Below, piece after piece: positions 16,373-25,241 of a stretch of 62,135 bases of DNA (the stretch's first letter is position 1; each line of letters begins with the position of its first letter). The notes under the pieces are model-generated. The model did not search any database. It was given only the letters and a program-made list of their open reading frames with translations, and was not told the DNA's origin. Source of the stretch: Clostridia bacterium (GTDB lineage Bacteria; Bacillota; Clostridia; Oscillospirales; Acutalibacteraceae); assembly GCA_017407645.1 (NCBI GenBank), contig JAFQWE010000030.1, positions 1 through 62,135 on the forward strand, given 5' to 3'. The translations under genes were made by a program, and so were the position numbers.

Positions 16373-16558
16373 ATGACAAAAAATAAAAGATTTGAAAAGG
16401 TATATAGTCAAAGTATGGGCTCTGTGGAAATTTGGGTTGACAAAGAAACAGGAGTTAATTACTTATACCGCCAAAACGGATACGGCGGCGGAATGACCGT
16501 TTTGTTGGATAAAGACGGCAAACCGGTTGTAACTCCCGTTCTTCACAGTGGATTTTAA
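16373..16558 (+). CDS. DUF6440 family small protein
   Basis: A 61-residue protein that matches the DUF6440 pattern: RFEKVYSQ, VEIWVDKETGVNYLYRQNGYGGG, MTVLLDKDGKPVV. This family is short, widespread in Firmicutes and of unknown function. The start is the ATG at 16373, nine bases after AAGGAGG; an upstream in-frame ATG at 16355 lies before that site. The next gene (D-lyxose isomerase) is 17 bases away with its own GGAGG, so the two are probably co-transcribed. No membrane segment or cysteines. Confidence 0.85.
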   Translation: MTKNKRFEKVYSQSMGSVEIWVDKETGVNYLYRQNGYGGGMTVLLDKDGKPVVTPVLHSGF

Positions 16559-16575
16559 TTTTTGGAGGTAAAATT

Positions 16576-17262
16576 ATGAAACGTTCCGAAATTAACAAAG
16601 CATTAAAAGAATTAGAAGCAATGTGCGAAAAATATCATTGCTATCTGCCACCCTTTTGCCACTTCACACCTGAACAGTGGCAAAATATCGGTCACGAGTA
16701 CGACGAGGTGCGTGACTGTATGCTGGGTTGGGATATAACCGACTACGGTATGGGAGATTTTGATAGGTTTGGTTTTTCTCTTATAACCATTCGCAACGGC
16801 AATCGTGCTATGGCAGATAAATATCCAAAGGTTTATGCAGAAAAGCTGCTTTATCTTAAAGAAGGTCAGTATGCTCCCAACCATTTTCATTGGTACAAAA
16901 CCGAGGATATTATTAACCGCGGCGGCGGTAACGTGCTTATAAAGGTGTATAACAGTCTTGAAAATGAAGAAATAGACTATGACTCCGACGTAACCGTTCA
17001 CACCGACGGACGCACCTATACCGTTCCTGCAGGAACACAAATCCGTCTGACACCGGGTGAAAGCATCCACGTACAGCAATTTTTATATCACGATTTTGCA
17101 GTGGAAGAGGGCACAGGCCCCGTACTGCTCGGTGAGGTAAGTCAGTGCAACGACGATAATACCGATAACCGCTTCAATCCACCCGTTGGGCGATTCCCCA
17201 AGATTGAAGAGGACGAGCCGCCATACCGTCTGTTGTGCAATGAATATCCGGAGGCAAAATGA
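16576..17262 (+). CDS. D-lyxose isomerase
   Basis: A 228-residue cupin-fold sugar isomerase of the D-lyxose ketol-isomerase family, converting D-lyxose to D-xylulose and often D-mannose to D-fructose. Metal-binding landmarks are NHFHWYKTEDI (two His and a Glu) and a later HDF, plus the family phrase GNVLIKVYNS and VLLGEVSQCNDDNTDNRF. Length is typical. Product xylulose could be used by the xylulokinase at 3489-4967, and fructose by the PfkB kinase that overlaps the end of this gene. GGAGG lies eight bases before ATG. Confidence 0.9.
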   Translation: MKRSEINKALKELEAMCEKYHCYLPPFCHFTPEQWQNIGHEYDEVRDCMLGWDITDYGMGDFDRFGFSLITIRNGNRAMADKYPKVYAEKLLYLKEGQYAPNHFHWYKTEDIINRGGGNVLIKVYNSLENEEIDYDSDVTVHTDGRTYTVPAGTQIRLTPGESIHVQQFLYHDFAVEEGTGPVLLGEVSQCNDDNTDNRFNPPVGRFPKIEEDEPPYRLLCNEYPEAK

Positions 17263-18212
17263 TGATAGACGTAGTGGCTTTAGGCGAATTGCTTATTGAT
17301 TTTACAACTGTTTCTGCAGATAAAGACGGTTATCCCACAATGGCTGCTCACCCCGGTGGCGCACCTGCAAATTTTTTGGCAACCCTCAGCAAACTGGGTG
17401 CTAAAACCGCTTTGCTCGGCAAGGTGGGTGACGATACCTTTGGCAAGCTTTTAATTCAAACACTGCAAAATGCAGAGGTTTGCACCGACGGCTTGGTTGT
17501 GGCGCAGGACTTTTTTACCACCTTGGCATTCGTAACCCTTGACGAGAAGGGAAACAGGGAATTTGCCTTTGCAAGAAAACCGGGCGCAGATACACAAATA
17601 ACCTTTGACGAATTGAATTTATCTTTGATTGACAAGGCAAAGGTCTTCCATTTCGGCACTCTGTCATTAACCAATCAGCCTGCCCGTGAGGCAACCTGCA
17701 AGGCGGTGGCATATGCAAAAGAGAAAGGCAAACTGATAACCTACGACCCCAATTTGCGTAAGCCCTTATGGAACAATTTGGATGAAGCCAAAGAGCAGCT
17801 GTTGTGGGGACTAAATCAGGCGGACGTGGTTAAAATCAGTGACGACGAGGTTGACTTTCTTTTTGGGTTAGACGCCGAAAAGGGAGCAGAGTATATATTG
17901 CAAAATTACGGCGTAAAGGTAGTATTCGTCACCTGCGGCGCCAAGGGATGCTACTATGCCAACGCTAAGGCAAAAGGATTCGTGCCTGCTTTAGAAGGCG
18001 TCAAGGCGATTGATACCACGGGAGCAGGGGATATTTTTGGCGGAAGTGCGGTGTGGAAACTGCTTAAAACGGAAAAAGCCCCCGAAATCCTTGACGAAAA
18101 GGATTTGCAGGAGACTGTTCGCTTTGCTTGCGGGGTTGCAGGTCTATCCACCACCCGAATGGGCGGAATATCATCAATACCCGATTACGAACAGATTATC
18201 AAGGTGCTTTAA
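17259..18212 (+). CDS. PfkB-family sugar kinase, fructokinase-like
   Basis: A 317-residue ribokinase-fold kinase. The N-terminus VVALGELLIDFT and the segment GGAPANFLATLSKLGAKTALLGKVGDD are typical of ScrK-type fructokinases. The C-terminal DTTGAGDIFGGSAV holds the anion hole and catalytic Asp. The start ATG overlaps the isomerase stop (ATGATGA), so translation is coupled. A route D-mannose to fructose to fructose 6-phosphate through these two enzymes is plausible. Substrate specificity within PfkB cannot be fixed from sequence. The stop codon shares TTAA with the convergent AraC gene. Confidence 0.9.
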   Translation: MMIDVVALGELLIDFTTVSADKDGYPTMAAHPGGAPANFLATLSKLGAKTALLGKVGDDTFGKLLIQTLQNAEVCTDGLVVAQDFFTTLAFVTLDEKGNREFAFARKPGADTQITFDELNLSLIDKAKVFHFGTLSLTNQPAREATCKAVAYAKEKGKLITYDPNLRKPLWNNLDEAKEQLLWGLNQADVVKISDDEVDFLFGLDAEKGAEYILQNYGVKVVFVTCGAKGCYYANAKAKGFVPALEGVKAIDTTGAGDIFGGSAVWKLLKTEKAPEILDEKDLQETVRFACGVAGLSTTRMGGISSIPDYEQIIKVL

Positions 18213-19063
18213 GTAATGGATTTATACTCCTTTGCAGACATACCCATATGACGCTTGAAAACCTTGCAAAAATAACTTATATCATCATAACCGTTGTCCA
18301 GTGCGGCTTCGGTTATGTTTTTTTGTCCCCTTTTTATGTCGTGGCAAACGTTTTTTATACGCACGCCGTTAACGTATTCAATAGGACTTTGCCCCGTATA
18401 CTCTTTAAAAACGCGACAGATATAGTTGGGTGTCAGTCCCGATTGCTCCGATAGTATATCCAAGGTTATGCGCTCGGTATAGTTGCGATCAATCCACATA
18501 ACCATATCGGCTATGCGGTGGGATTGGCTGACGCTTTTGTCGGATTGTGAGGATTTGCTTACCCCTCCGCAACTGTAAAAGGCTTCGAAAAGACTGAAAA
18601 GGGCGCTCATAACCCCTAATTCGTAAAACTGAGAGCAATCTCTCATAACTTCAAAAAGCCGTACAGCTCTGTTGTAAAGAGGGGATTCGTTTGAGTGCAA
18701 AAAGGGTTCAACGGTAAGCTCAGAGGACATAATAGGGTTAATATAGGCCGACGAGCAACGCTCGTTGCCGTTTTTTACAAGCATATTCAGGTCGCAAACG
18801 ATACAGTCATAGGTGCAGTCGGTAGGCTCGCCTCTGTGGAGATGGTTACAGTTAACCAAGGCAATATCACCCGCTTGCAGAACAAAGGGCTGATTGTTTA
18901 TAAACAGCTCCAGCTGACCTGAATGAACGAATACAAGCTCTAATTCCTTGTGCCAATGCAAAGGCATAACGTATTGAGGATGATTGCTGTCAACCGAGTA
19001 GAGCTGAATGGGAAATCCGGGAACACCGCGTTGCTTGCGCTCGTTAAAACCGTTTTGCTTCAT
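18209..19063 (-). CDS. AraC-family regulator, probable fucose-operon regulator
   Basis: A 284-residue regulator. The N-terminal cupin domain contains MPLHWHKELELVFVHSGQLEL and AGDIALVNCNHLHRGEP. The C-terminal two-HTH domain contains LDILSEQSGLTPNYICRVFKEYTGQSPIEYVN and AALDNGYDDISYFCKVFKRHMGMSAKEY. The start is ATG 19063, four bases after AGGTGA; a longer frame to 19093 has no ribosome site. It is divergent from fucI with 110 bases between them, so it likely controls the fucose operon. It is also convergent with the PfkB gene: both stop codons are read from the same TTAA. Confidence 0.9.
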   Translation of the reverse strand: MKQNGFNERKQRGVPGFPIQLYSVDSNHPQYVMPLHWHKELELVFVHSGQLELFINNQPFVLQAGDIALVNCNHLHRGEPTDCTYDCIVCDLNMLVKNGNERCSSAYINPIMSSELTVEPFLHSNESPLYNRAVRLFEVMRDCSQFYELGVMSALFSLFEAFYSCGGVSKSSQSDKSVSQSHRIADMVMWIDRNYTERITLDILSEQSGLTPNYICRVFKEYTGQSPIEYVNGVRIKNVCHDIKRGQKNITEAALDNGYDDISYFCKVFKRHMGMSAKEYKSIT

Positions 19064-19173
19064 AAAATCACCTAAAAAGATAAAATAGGACAACTATAAC
19101 CCAATAATATACAAGTATTATAATAAAAAAGATAGTATAATGCAATCAGAAATTGTAAATTGGAGGTATAGTT
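19064..19173 (+). promoter_or_regulatory. Fucose operon promoter region
   Basis: A perfect TATAAT (19136-19141) lacks a recognisable -35 at the right distance, which again suggests activator dependence. Just upstream is an AT-rich near-palindrome (AATAATATACAAGTATTATAAT without the last two bases, 19102-19121). The segment AAAAAGATA occurs twice, about 52 bases apart. These are weak candidates for the AraC binding sites. Confidence 0.45.
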
Positions 19174-20970
19174 ATGGCAAAAAACAGACTTATCGGCGAT
19201 TATCCCGTTATCGGCATCCGTCCTACCATTGATGGTAGAAGAGGACCGCTTAAGGTGCGCGAATCATTGGAAGAGCAGACTATGGGGCTTGCCAAAAGAG
19301 CGGCAAAGCTTTTTACCGACAATCTTAAATATTCCAACGGCGAGCCTGTAAAGGTGGTTATCGCCGACACAACCATCGGTCGCGTGGCAGAGGCTACCGC
19401 CTGTGCCGACAAATTCCGCAAGGAAGGGGTAAATATTACCCTTACCGTAACACCCTGCTGGTGCTACGGTGCAGAAACTATGGATATGGATAAGGATACC
19501 ATCAAGGCGGTCTGGGGCTTCAACGGCACCGAACGTCCGGGTGCAGTTTATCTTGCATCGGTGCTTGCAACCCACGCACAGAAGGGATTGCCTGCCTTTG
19601 GTATTTATGGCCACGAGGTTCAGGATATAGACGACGAGACTATACCTTGCGATGTTGAAGAAAAGCTTCTTCGTTTTGGCAGAGCCGCAATAGCAGTGGC
19701 TACTATGCGGGGCAAGTCTTATTTGCAGATTGGTTCTATCTGTATGGGTATCGGCGGTTCAATTATTGACTGCAATTTTATTGAGGATTATTTGGGTATG
19801 CGGGTTGAATCGGTTGACGAGGTGGAAATAATCCGCCGAATGACCGAGGGCATCTATGATAAAGCTGAGTACGATAAGGCTATGGCTTGGGTTAAGAAAA
19901 ACTGTATTGAGGGCTTTGACAAGAATCCCGAGGATATGCAGCGCACCCGTGAACAAAAGGATGCCGATTGGGATTTTGTTGTTAAGATGATGATTATCAT
20001 CAAGGATTTAATGAATGGCAACGATAAACTGCCTCAAGGTTGCGAGGAAGAGCGTGTAGGACACAACGCCATTGCCGCAGGCTTCCAAGGGCAGCGTCAG
20101 TGGACTGATTTTTATCCTAACTGTGACTTCCCCGAAGCAATGCTCAACACCTCTTTTGACTGGAACGGCACTCGTGAGCCCTACATAATTGCTACCGAAA
20201 ACGACGTGCTTAACGGTATCGGTATGCTGTTTATGAAACTGCTGACCAACCGTGCTCAGATGTTTGCTGACGTGCGTACCTATTGGAGCGGTGACGCTGT
20301 AAAGCGTGTTACAGGCTACGATTTGCAGAGCAAAGCAAAGGAGTCGGACGGCATCATTCACCTTATCAATTCAGGTGCTTGCTGTCTTGACGCTAACGGC
20401 GAGGCAAAGGATAATCAGGGCAATGCTCTTATTAAGCCTTGGTACGAGGTTAACGAGGCTGACCAAAAGGCTATTATGGAAAATACTACCTGGAATTATG
20501 CCGATTTGGGCTATTTCCGTGGTGGCGGATATTCATCCCGCTTTGAAACTAAGGCAGAAATGCCTGCTACAATGATTCGTCTTAATTTGGTTAAGGGATT
20601 GGGACCCGTGCTGCAAATTGCAGAGGGTTGGACTGTTGAACTTCCTGCTGACGTATCCGACGCTCTTTGGAAGCGTACAGATTACACTTGGCCTTCCACT
20701 TGGTTTGCTCCCCGTTGCACAGGGCAGGGCGCATTTAAGAGCGCATACGACGTAATGAATAATTGGGGTGCCAATCACGGTGCAATCTCATACGGACATA
20801 TCGGCGCCGACCTGATTACCCTTTGTTCAATGCTTCGCATACCCGTATGTATGCACAACGTTTCCGAAGATAAGATTTTCCGCCCTGCCGTTTGGAATGC
20901 TTTTGGTATGGATAAAGAGGGGCAGGATTATCGCGCTTGTCAGAATTTCGGACCCTGTTTTAAAAAGTGA
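19174..20970 (+). CDS. fucI: L-fucose isomerase
   Basis: Converts L-fucose to L-fuculose (also D-arabinose to D-ribulose in known enzymes). The 598 residues align with E. coli FucI nearly end to end: [36 protein letters not shown] [59 protein letters not shown] and RIPVCMHNV. The metal ligands of FucI fall in the ATEND (Glu), ADVRTYW (Asp) and GANHG (His) motifs. GGAGG precedes the ATG. First gene of a four-gene operon with very short gaps. Confidence 0.97.
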   Translation: MAKNRLIGDYPVIGIRPTIDGRRGPLKVRESLEEQTMGLAKRAAKLFTDNLKYSNGEPVKVVIADTTIGRVAEATACADKFRKEGVNITLTVTPCWCYGAETMDMDKDTIKAVWGFNGTERPGAVYLASVLATHAQKGLPAFGIYGHEVQDIDDETIPCDVEEKLLRFGRAAIAVATMRGKSYLQIGSICMGIGGSIIDCNFIEDYLGMRVESVDEVEIIRRMTEGIYDKAEYDKAMAWVKKNCIEGFDKNPEDMQRTREQKDADWDFVVKMMIIIKDLMNGNDKLPQGCEEERVGHNAIAAGFQGQRQWTDFYPNCDFPEAMLNTSFDWNGTREPYIIATENDVLNGIGMLFMKLLTNRAQMFADVRTYWSGDAVKRVTGYDLQSKAKESDGIIHLINSGACCLDANGEAKDNQGNALIKPWYEVNEADQKAIMENTTWNYADLGYFRGGGYSSRFETKAEMPATMIRLNLVKGLGPVLQIAEGWTVELPADVSDALWKRTDYTWPSTWFAPRCTGQGAFKSAYDVMNNWGANHGAISYGHIGADLITLCSMLRIPVCMHNVSEDKIFRPAVWNAFGMDKEGQDYRACQNFGPCFKK

Positions 20971-20979
20971 GGTAAAATT

Positions 20980-21957
20980 ATGAATATAAAACCTTTTAAA
21001 AGCGGCGAAAAAATTTGTTTTATCGGCGACAGTATCACTGCGGCAACCTATTGGATTGCTCATATTGCCGATTACTATTCGCAAAACACTGCCGAGCAGA
21101 TTGAGCTTTACCCTTGCGGTATCGGCGGCGGTAATTGCGAGAGTGGATACAGATACTTTGCTGATCAGACTGCTCCTTGGCAGGCAAATACCGCCGTTAT
21201 AAAGCTTGGTATGAACGATATCGGCAGGGGGTATTACGGCAAAAAGAATGACTTAGAAATGCAAAAAGAGCTTATGAATAAGTATAAAGACAATCTTTTA
21301 AAGCTCATTGACACCGTAAAAGCCGCCAATATTAACCGCATTATTTTGCTTGCGCCCACTCCTTATGATGAAATAAATGACTGCGAGGCAGAAAATTACG
21401 TTGGATGTATGGACGCACTGCGCGACTGCGCCAAGGTTATGGAAGAAATAGCAGATAACCAAAACCTTGAGTTTTACGATTTAGGCGGTCAGATGTTTGA
21501 CTTGCTTAAAAAGGGATATGCTATCGGCAATAAGAACCCCCTTATCAACGGTGACAGAGTTCACCCGACTGAGTTGGGGCATTCGGTTATGGCGCGCCTT
21601 TTCCTTACCGCCCAAGGCTTTAAGGACCTTGCAGTAACTGCACAGGATATTGCCGAGGGCAAGGCAGCCTTGACCTTGAGTGAAAAAGCGCAGACCTTTT
21701 TTAATGTTTGCCGCGATATTCAAAACCGCTGGACTGCCGATTGGTTGGTGGCTGATTTTTCACCCGATAAGACTAAAGAGGGCAAATTAAAGTTTATTAA
21801 AGAGGAATATTTGCTTCATCCCGAAAAATACGGCAATTACAAGGTTTACGGCGCCTATTTCGTATCCTTGGCGCAAGGCTACGAGGATATGGTAATGGCT
21901 GAAGAGCAAAACAAAAAGGCACTTGTTAGCGCCCTGACGAATATGTTTAAGAGGTAA
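20980..21957 (+). CDS. SGNH/GDSL hydrolase in the fucose operon
   Basis: A 325-residue SGNH hydrolase, probably a carbohydrate esterase. Block I FIGDSITAA has the nucleophile Ser18, GIGGGNC gives block II, KLGMNDIGRG is block III, and the C-terminal GDRVHPTELGH supplies the Asp-x-x-His pair. No signal peptide, so it acts in the cytoplasm. Between fucI and fucA it most likely removes acyl (for example acetyl) groups from fucose-containing sugars (inference). The extra 100 C-terminal residues are helical and unassigned. Gap to fucI is nine bases. Confidence 0.87.
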   Translation: MNIKPFKSGEKICFIGDSITAATYWIAHIADYYSQNTAEQIELYPCGIGGGNCESGYRYFADQTAPWQANTAVIKLGMNDIGRGYYGKKNDLEMQKELMNKYKDNLLKLIDTVKAANINRIILLAPTPYDEINDCEAENYVGCMDALRDCAKVMEEIADNQNLEFYDLGGQMFDLLKKGYAIGNKNPLINGDRVHPTELGHSVMARLFLTAQGFKDLAVTAQDIAEGKAALTLSEKAQTFFNVCRDIQNRWTADWLVADFSPDKTKEGKLKFIKEEYLLHPEKYGNYKVYGAYFVSLAQGYEDMVMAEEQNKKALVSALTNMFKR

Positions 21958-21961
21958 TGTT

Positions 21962-22651
21962 ATGAAGTATAAAGAACTAAGAGAACAAATTTGTGACGTG
22001 TGCCATAAAATGTGGCAATTAGGCTGGGTTGCCGCAAACGACGGTAACGTGTCCGTAAAGCTACCCGACGGCAACTTTATGGCAACCCCCACAGGCATCA
22101 GCAAAAGCTTTATCACCCCCGACAAGCTGGTTATCATCAACGATAAGGGTGAGGTTATATCGGGCAAAAAAGGCTACAAGCCCTCAAGCGAAATAAAGAT
22201 GCATTTGCGTTGCTATGCCCAGCGTGATGATGTAGGTGCCGTTGTTCACGCTCATCCGCCTACAGCAACCGGCTATGCAGTGGCAGGCAAAAGCCTTGAC
22301 CGCTATTCTATGATTGAAACGGTTATTGCTATCGGCTCAATTCCTCTTACTCCTTACGGCACACCTTCAACCGACGAGGTACCCGAGGCAATCACACCCT
22401 ATCTTAAGGAGCACGACGTTATGCTGCTTCAAAATCACGGCGCGCTTACTGTAGGCGCAGACCTGATTACAGCATACTACCGTATGGAGACCTTGGAGCT
22501 TTTTGCAAAAATATCCCTTACCGCCCATTTACTTGGGGGCGAAAAGGAAATTGAGAAGCCTCAGATTGACAAATTGCTTTACCTGAGAGATAATTACTAC
22601 AAGGTAACAGGAAAGCATCCCGGCTACAAGCACTATAACGAGGAGGAGTAA
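21962..22651 (+). CDS. fucA: L-fuculose-phosphate aldolase-type class II aldolase
   Basis: A 229-residue zinc-dependent class II aldolase that should split L-fuculose 1-phosphate into dihydroxyacetone phosphate and lactaldehyde. Zn ligands are His96 and His98 (VVHAHPP) and His159 (LQNHGAL); the catalytic acid is Glu77 (KPSSEIKMH). The N-terminus NDGNVSVKL is the substrate phosphate loop. It lies four bases after the SGNH gene. No L-fuculokinase is found in the window, so its phosphorylated substrate must be made by a kinase elsewhere or by a non-standard one. Confidence 0.9.
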   Translation: MKYKELREQICDVCHKMWQLGWVAANDGNVSVKLPDGNFMATPTGISKSFITPDKLVIINDKGEVISGKKGYKPSSEIKMHLRCYAQRDDVGAVVHAHPPTATGYAVAGKSLDRYSMIETVIAIGSIPLTPYGTPSTDEVPEAITPYLKEHDVMLLQNHGALTVGADLITAYYRMETLELFAKISLTAHLLGGEKEIEKPQIDKLLYLRDNYYKVTGKHPGYKHYNEEE

Positions 22652-22652
22652 T

Positions 22653-23897
22653 ATGAGTGCCCCTAAACCACTGCCTTATATCAAGGCATTCGAGCAACTG
22701 GGTTTTGGTATGTTCGTTCATTTCGGACTTTATTCAAAACTTAATGCAGGTGAGTGGACCTTTGACTCCCATAAGCGCACGAAAGAAGAATACGAACCCT
22801 TAAAGGACTCTTTTTGTATCGACCGCGAGGCAATAAAGGATATTGTTCAAACCGCCAAAGAGGCAGGCTGTAAGTATATCACCTTTACCACGCGCCATCA
22901 CGAAGGCTTCTCTCTTTACGACACAAAGGGGCTAAGCGATTGGGATATTATGCACACCCCTACAGGCAGAGATATTGTTAAGGAATACGTTGAGGAGTGC
23001 CGTAAGGCAGATATAGTTCCTTTTTTCTATCACACCACGCTTGATTGGTGGAACGATGATTTTGAGGGGGACTTTGAAAAGTATCTTGACTATCTTTACA
23101 AGAGCGTAGAGCTCCTTTGCACCGATTACGGAAAAATCGGCGGTATGTGGTTTGACGGCAACTGGTCAAAGCCCGACAACGATTGGAAAGAGGGCGAGCT
23201 GTACTCTATGATTCGCCGCAATCAGCCTGAGGCAATTATCGTTAACAACACGGGAATAGAGCATCGGGGTGAAACAGGTATTAGTGAGATTGACTCGGTT
23301 ACCTATGAGCGCGGCTTACCTGCGCCTCTTAATCAAGAGGGCAGAGCAAAGTATGTTGCAGGTGAAATGTGCGAAACTCTGTGCGACCATTGGGGCGTAG
23401 CAGACGATATTAACTTCAAGCCTGTAAAACAGCTGATTGAGGAGCTGTGCGAATGCCGTAAGGTAGGTGCCAACTTCCTGCTTAATATCGGTCCTGACGG
23501 TGACGGCTACGTACCTCTGATGCAAAAGGCAACTATGCAGTGTATCGGCAGATGGATGGATATTTACGGCAAAGCGATTTATAATGGCAGGCCTTTCCTT
23601 TGCTACAATGACCGCCGTGAATTTATGCTCCGCGACGTTAAAGACGAGCATACCGCGTATCTCTTTATCCTTGACGGTGTGCAGTCGGGCGGCAGTGAGC
23701 ACGTCGCTATTGTTGATGACAAGGATAAGACGGCTGTTTTTGACAATATGCCCTGCAGGGTTGAGTCAATCAAGTGGATGGATAACGGCGAGGATGCCCT
23801 TTATAAAGAGGAAGATGGCAAACTAACTGTTGCCGCCCAAAACTATGTATACGGAAAAAGTTACTGTGTTCGTGTTGCAGAGGTTAAACTTAAGTAA
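22653..23897 (+). CDS. GH29 alpha-L-fucosidase
   Basis: A 414-residue retaining fucosidase. The family pattern is clear: FGMFVHFGLYS, HHEGFSLYDTK, HTPTGRDIVKEYVEECRKAD, and the nucleophile Asp168 in GGMWFDGNW, followed by a C-terminal beta-domain. No signal peptide is visible, so it should cut imported fucosylated oligosaccharides inside the cell. It starts one base after the fucA stop, with GAGGAGG as ribosome site. Last gene of the operon before a strong terminator. Confidence 0.93.
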   Translation: MSAPKPLPYIKAFEQLGFGMFVHFGLYSKLNAGEWTFDSHKRTKEEYEPLKDSFCIDREAIKDIVQTAKEAGCKYITFTTRHHEGFSLYDTKGLSDWDIMHTPTGRDIVKEYVEECRKADIVPFFYHTTLDWWNDDFEGDFEKYLDYLYKSVELLCTDYGKIGGMWFDGNWSKPDNDWKEGELYSMIRRNQPEAIIVNNTGIEHRGETGISEIDSVTYERGLPAPLNQEGRAKYVAGEMCETLCDHWGVADDINFKPVKQLIEELCECRKVGANFLLNIGPDGDGYVPLMQKATMQCIGRWMDIYGKAIYNGRPFLCYNDRREFMLRDVKDEHTAYLFILDGVQSGGSEHVAIVDDKDKTAVFDNMPCRVESIKWMDNGEDALYKEEDGKLTVAAQNYVYGKSYCVRVAEVKLK

Positions 23898-23926
23898 AAA
23901 AGGAGGGCAACCCCCTCCTTTTTTTA
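23896..23926 (+). terminator. Terminator of the fucose operon
   Basis: AAAAAGGAGGG pairs with CCCTCCTTTTT around CAACC, just after the stop codon, followed by more T. Confidence 0.9.
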
Positions 23927-23935
23927 CTTAAACCC

Positions 23936-23963
23936 TTGATTTAACAATTAAACAATGTATAAT
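23936..23963 (+). promoter_or_regulatory. Promoter of the ThrE genes
   Basis: TTGATT (23936-23941), 16 bases, TATAAT (23958-23963), about 30 bases before the start. Confidence 0.7.
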
Positions 23964-23992
23964 AAAGACAAATAAAAAAGGCGGTGAAGCGA

Positions 23993-24766
23993 GTGAAACA
24001 AGAGGATACCTATCGGCTTTTATCAAAGGTGCTTGAAATACTCAAAATGATGACCGAGGCAGGCGCCGAAATCTACCGTGTGGAAGAAAGCGCAAGCCGA
24101 ATTTTTGCGGCATACGGTGTAAAAAACGCCGACGTTTATGCCACTACGTCTAACATAATTGTTTCGTTAGAATTGGATGATGGCACCATAAAAACTCACT
24201 CGCGCCGCATCGGTTCAATTGCTACCGATATTGAGCGAATCGACCGTCTTAACAGTCTTGTGCGCCGTATTTGTGAGCAAAAACTTGACACCCCACAAAT
24301 AGACAAAGAGATTGAGTATATAAAAGGCACGCCTACCTATCCAACCATTGTAAATATACTTTTTTACGGTATTATTGCAGGTGCCTTTTACTTTTTCTTC
24401 GGCGGCAGAAATATCGTTGAGTTACTTTTTTCTGCAGTAATCGGCTTGATAACGGGTGTAATTACCGCCCTGCTTGGCAAGGCAAACACCAACAAATTTA
24501 TGGTAAAGTTTTTGTGTTCGCTGACCGCTTGCTTGATTATTTTCACCCTTAAAAGCTTTAGTGTTGTTACCAGTGTTGACAACATAATTATCGCAAATAT
24601 TATGACCTTAATCCCAGGCATCGGCCTTACCAATTCCTTGCGGGATTTGTTTGTGGGTGACAGTGTTTCAGGCATACTCAGATTGATTGAAGTAGCACTG
24701 CTTGCCCTTGCTATTGCTTGCGGATACATACTTACCACCTTTATTTTTGGGGGTGTGTTGTTATGA
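23993..24766 (+). CDS. ThrE-type exporter, N-terminal half (DUF1212)
   Basis: A 257-residue membrane protein of the threonine/serine exporter family. Signature segments are MTEAGAEIYRVEESASRI, YGVKNADVYATTSNIIVSL and TLIPGIGLTNSLRDLFVGD. A soluble N-terminal part of about 110 residues is followed by about five membrane helices. In this family one gene carries this half and a second small gene the other half. The start is taken as GTG 23993, five bases after the AAGGCGGTGA site; GTG 23984 overlaps that site. The stop overlaps the next ATG (ATGA). Confidence 0.9.
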   Translation: MKQEDTYRLLSKVLEILKMMTEAGAEIYRVEESASRIFAAYGVKNADVYATTSNIIVSLELDDGTIKTHSRRIGSIATDIERIDRLNSLVRRICEQKLDTPQIDKEIEYIKGTPTYPTIVNILFYGIIAGAFYFFFGGRNIVELLFSAVIGLITGVITALLGKANTNKFMVKFLCSLTACLIIFTLKSFSVVTSVDNIIIANIMTLIPGIGLTNSLRDLFVGDSVSGILRLIEVALLALAIACGYILTTFIFGGVLL

Positions 24767-25203
24767 ACTATGCGGATATGATTATACAGTCGGTAACTGC
24801 TCTTGTGGGCACCCTAGGATTTGGCTTTTTGTTTAATATAAGGGGCAAAAAGTTAGTGTTTGCCGCAGTTGGCGGTATGTTAGCCTGGATGCTCTTTTTA
24901 GTCCTTGAGCCTGTTGCCGAGAGTGAACCGCTTCGCTATCTGATTGTTTCTGCCTGCAGCACCACCTATGCAGAGGTGCTGGCAAGAATACTCAAAACCC
25001 CTGCAACCACCTTTAGTATAATAACCCTGATACCGTTGGTACCCGGCGGCGCTCTCTATCAGACTACCACTGCCGCTCTTGACCGAAACACCGAGGTATT
25101 TGTGCCAAAACTGATTTACACTATTGAGTTGGCAGTGGCACTGTCACTTGGTATAGTAATTGTCACCGCCATATTCAGACGGTTTGTTCATAAAAAAGTG
25201 TAA
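24763..25203 (+). CDS. ThrE-type exporter, C-terminal half (DUF3815)
   Basis: A 146-residue membrane protein with about four helices, the small partner of the split threonine/serine exporter. Family features are FGFLFNIRGKKLVFAAVGG, STTYAEVLARILKTPATTF and LIPLVPGGALYQT. It should form the exporter complex with the preceding gene, sending small amino acids out of the cell. The ATG overlaps the upstream stop by four bases. A bidirectional terminator follows immediately. Confidence 0.9.
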   Translation: MNYADMIIQSVTALVGTLGFGFLFNIRGKKLVFAAVGGMLAWMLFLVLEPVAESEPLRYLIVSACSTTYAEVLARILKTPATTFSIITLIPLVPGGALYQTTTAALDRNTEVFVPKLIYTIELAVALSLGIVIVTAIFRRFVHKKV

Positions 25204-25205
25204 AA

Positions 25206-25241
25206 ACAAAAACAACGCTTCATCAGAAGCGTTGTTTTTGT
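25206..25241. terminator. Bidirectional terminator
   Basis: ACAAAAACAACGCTT pairs with AAGCGTTGTTTTTGT. It lies between the convergent exporter and acyltransferase genes. Confidence 0.88.
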
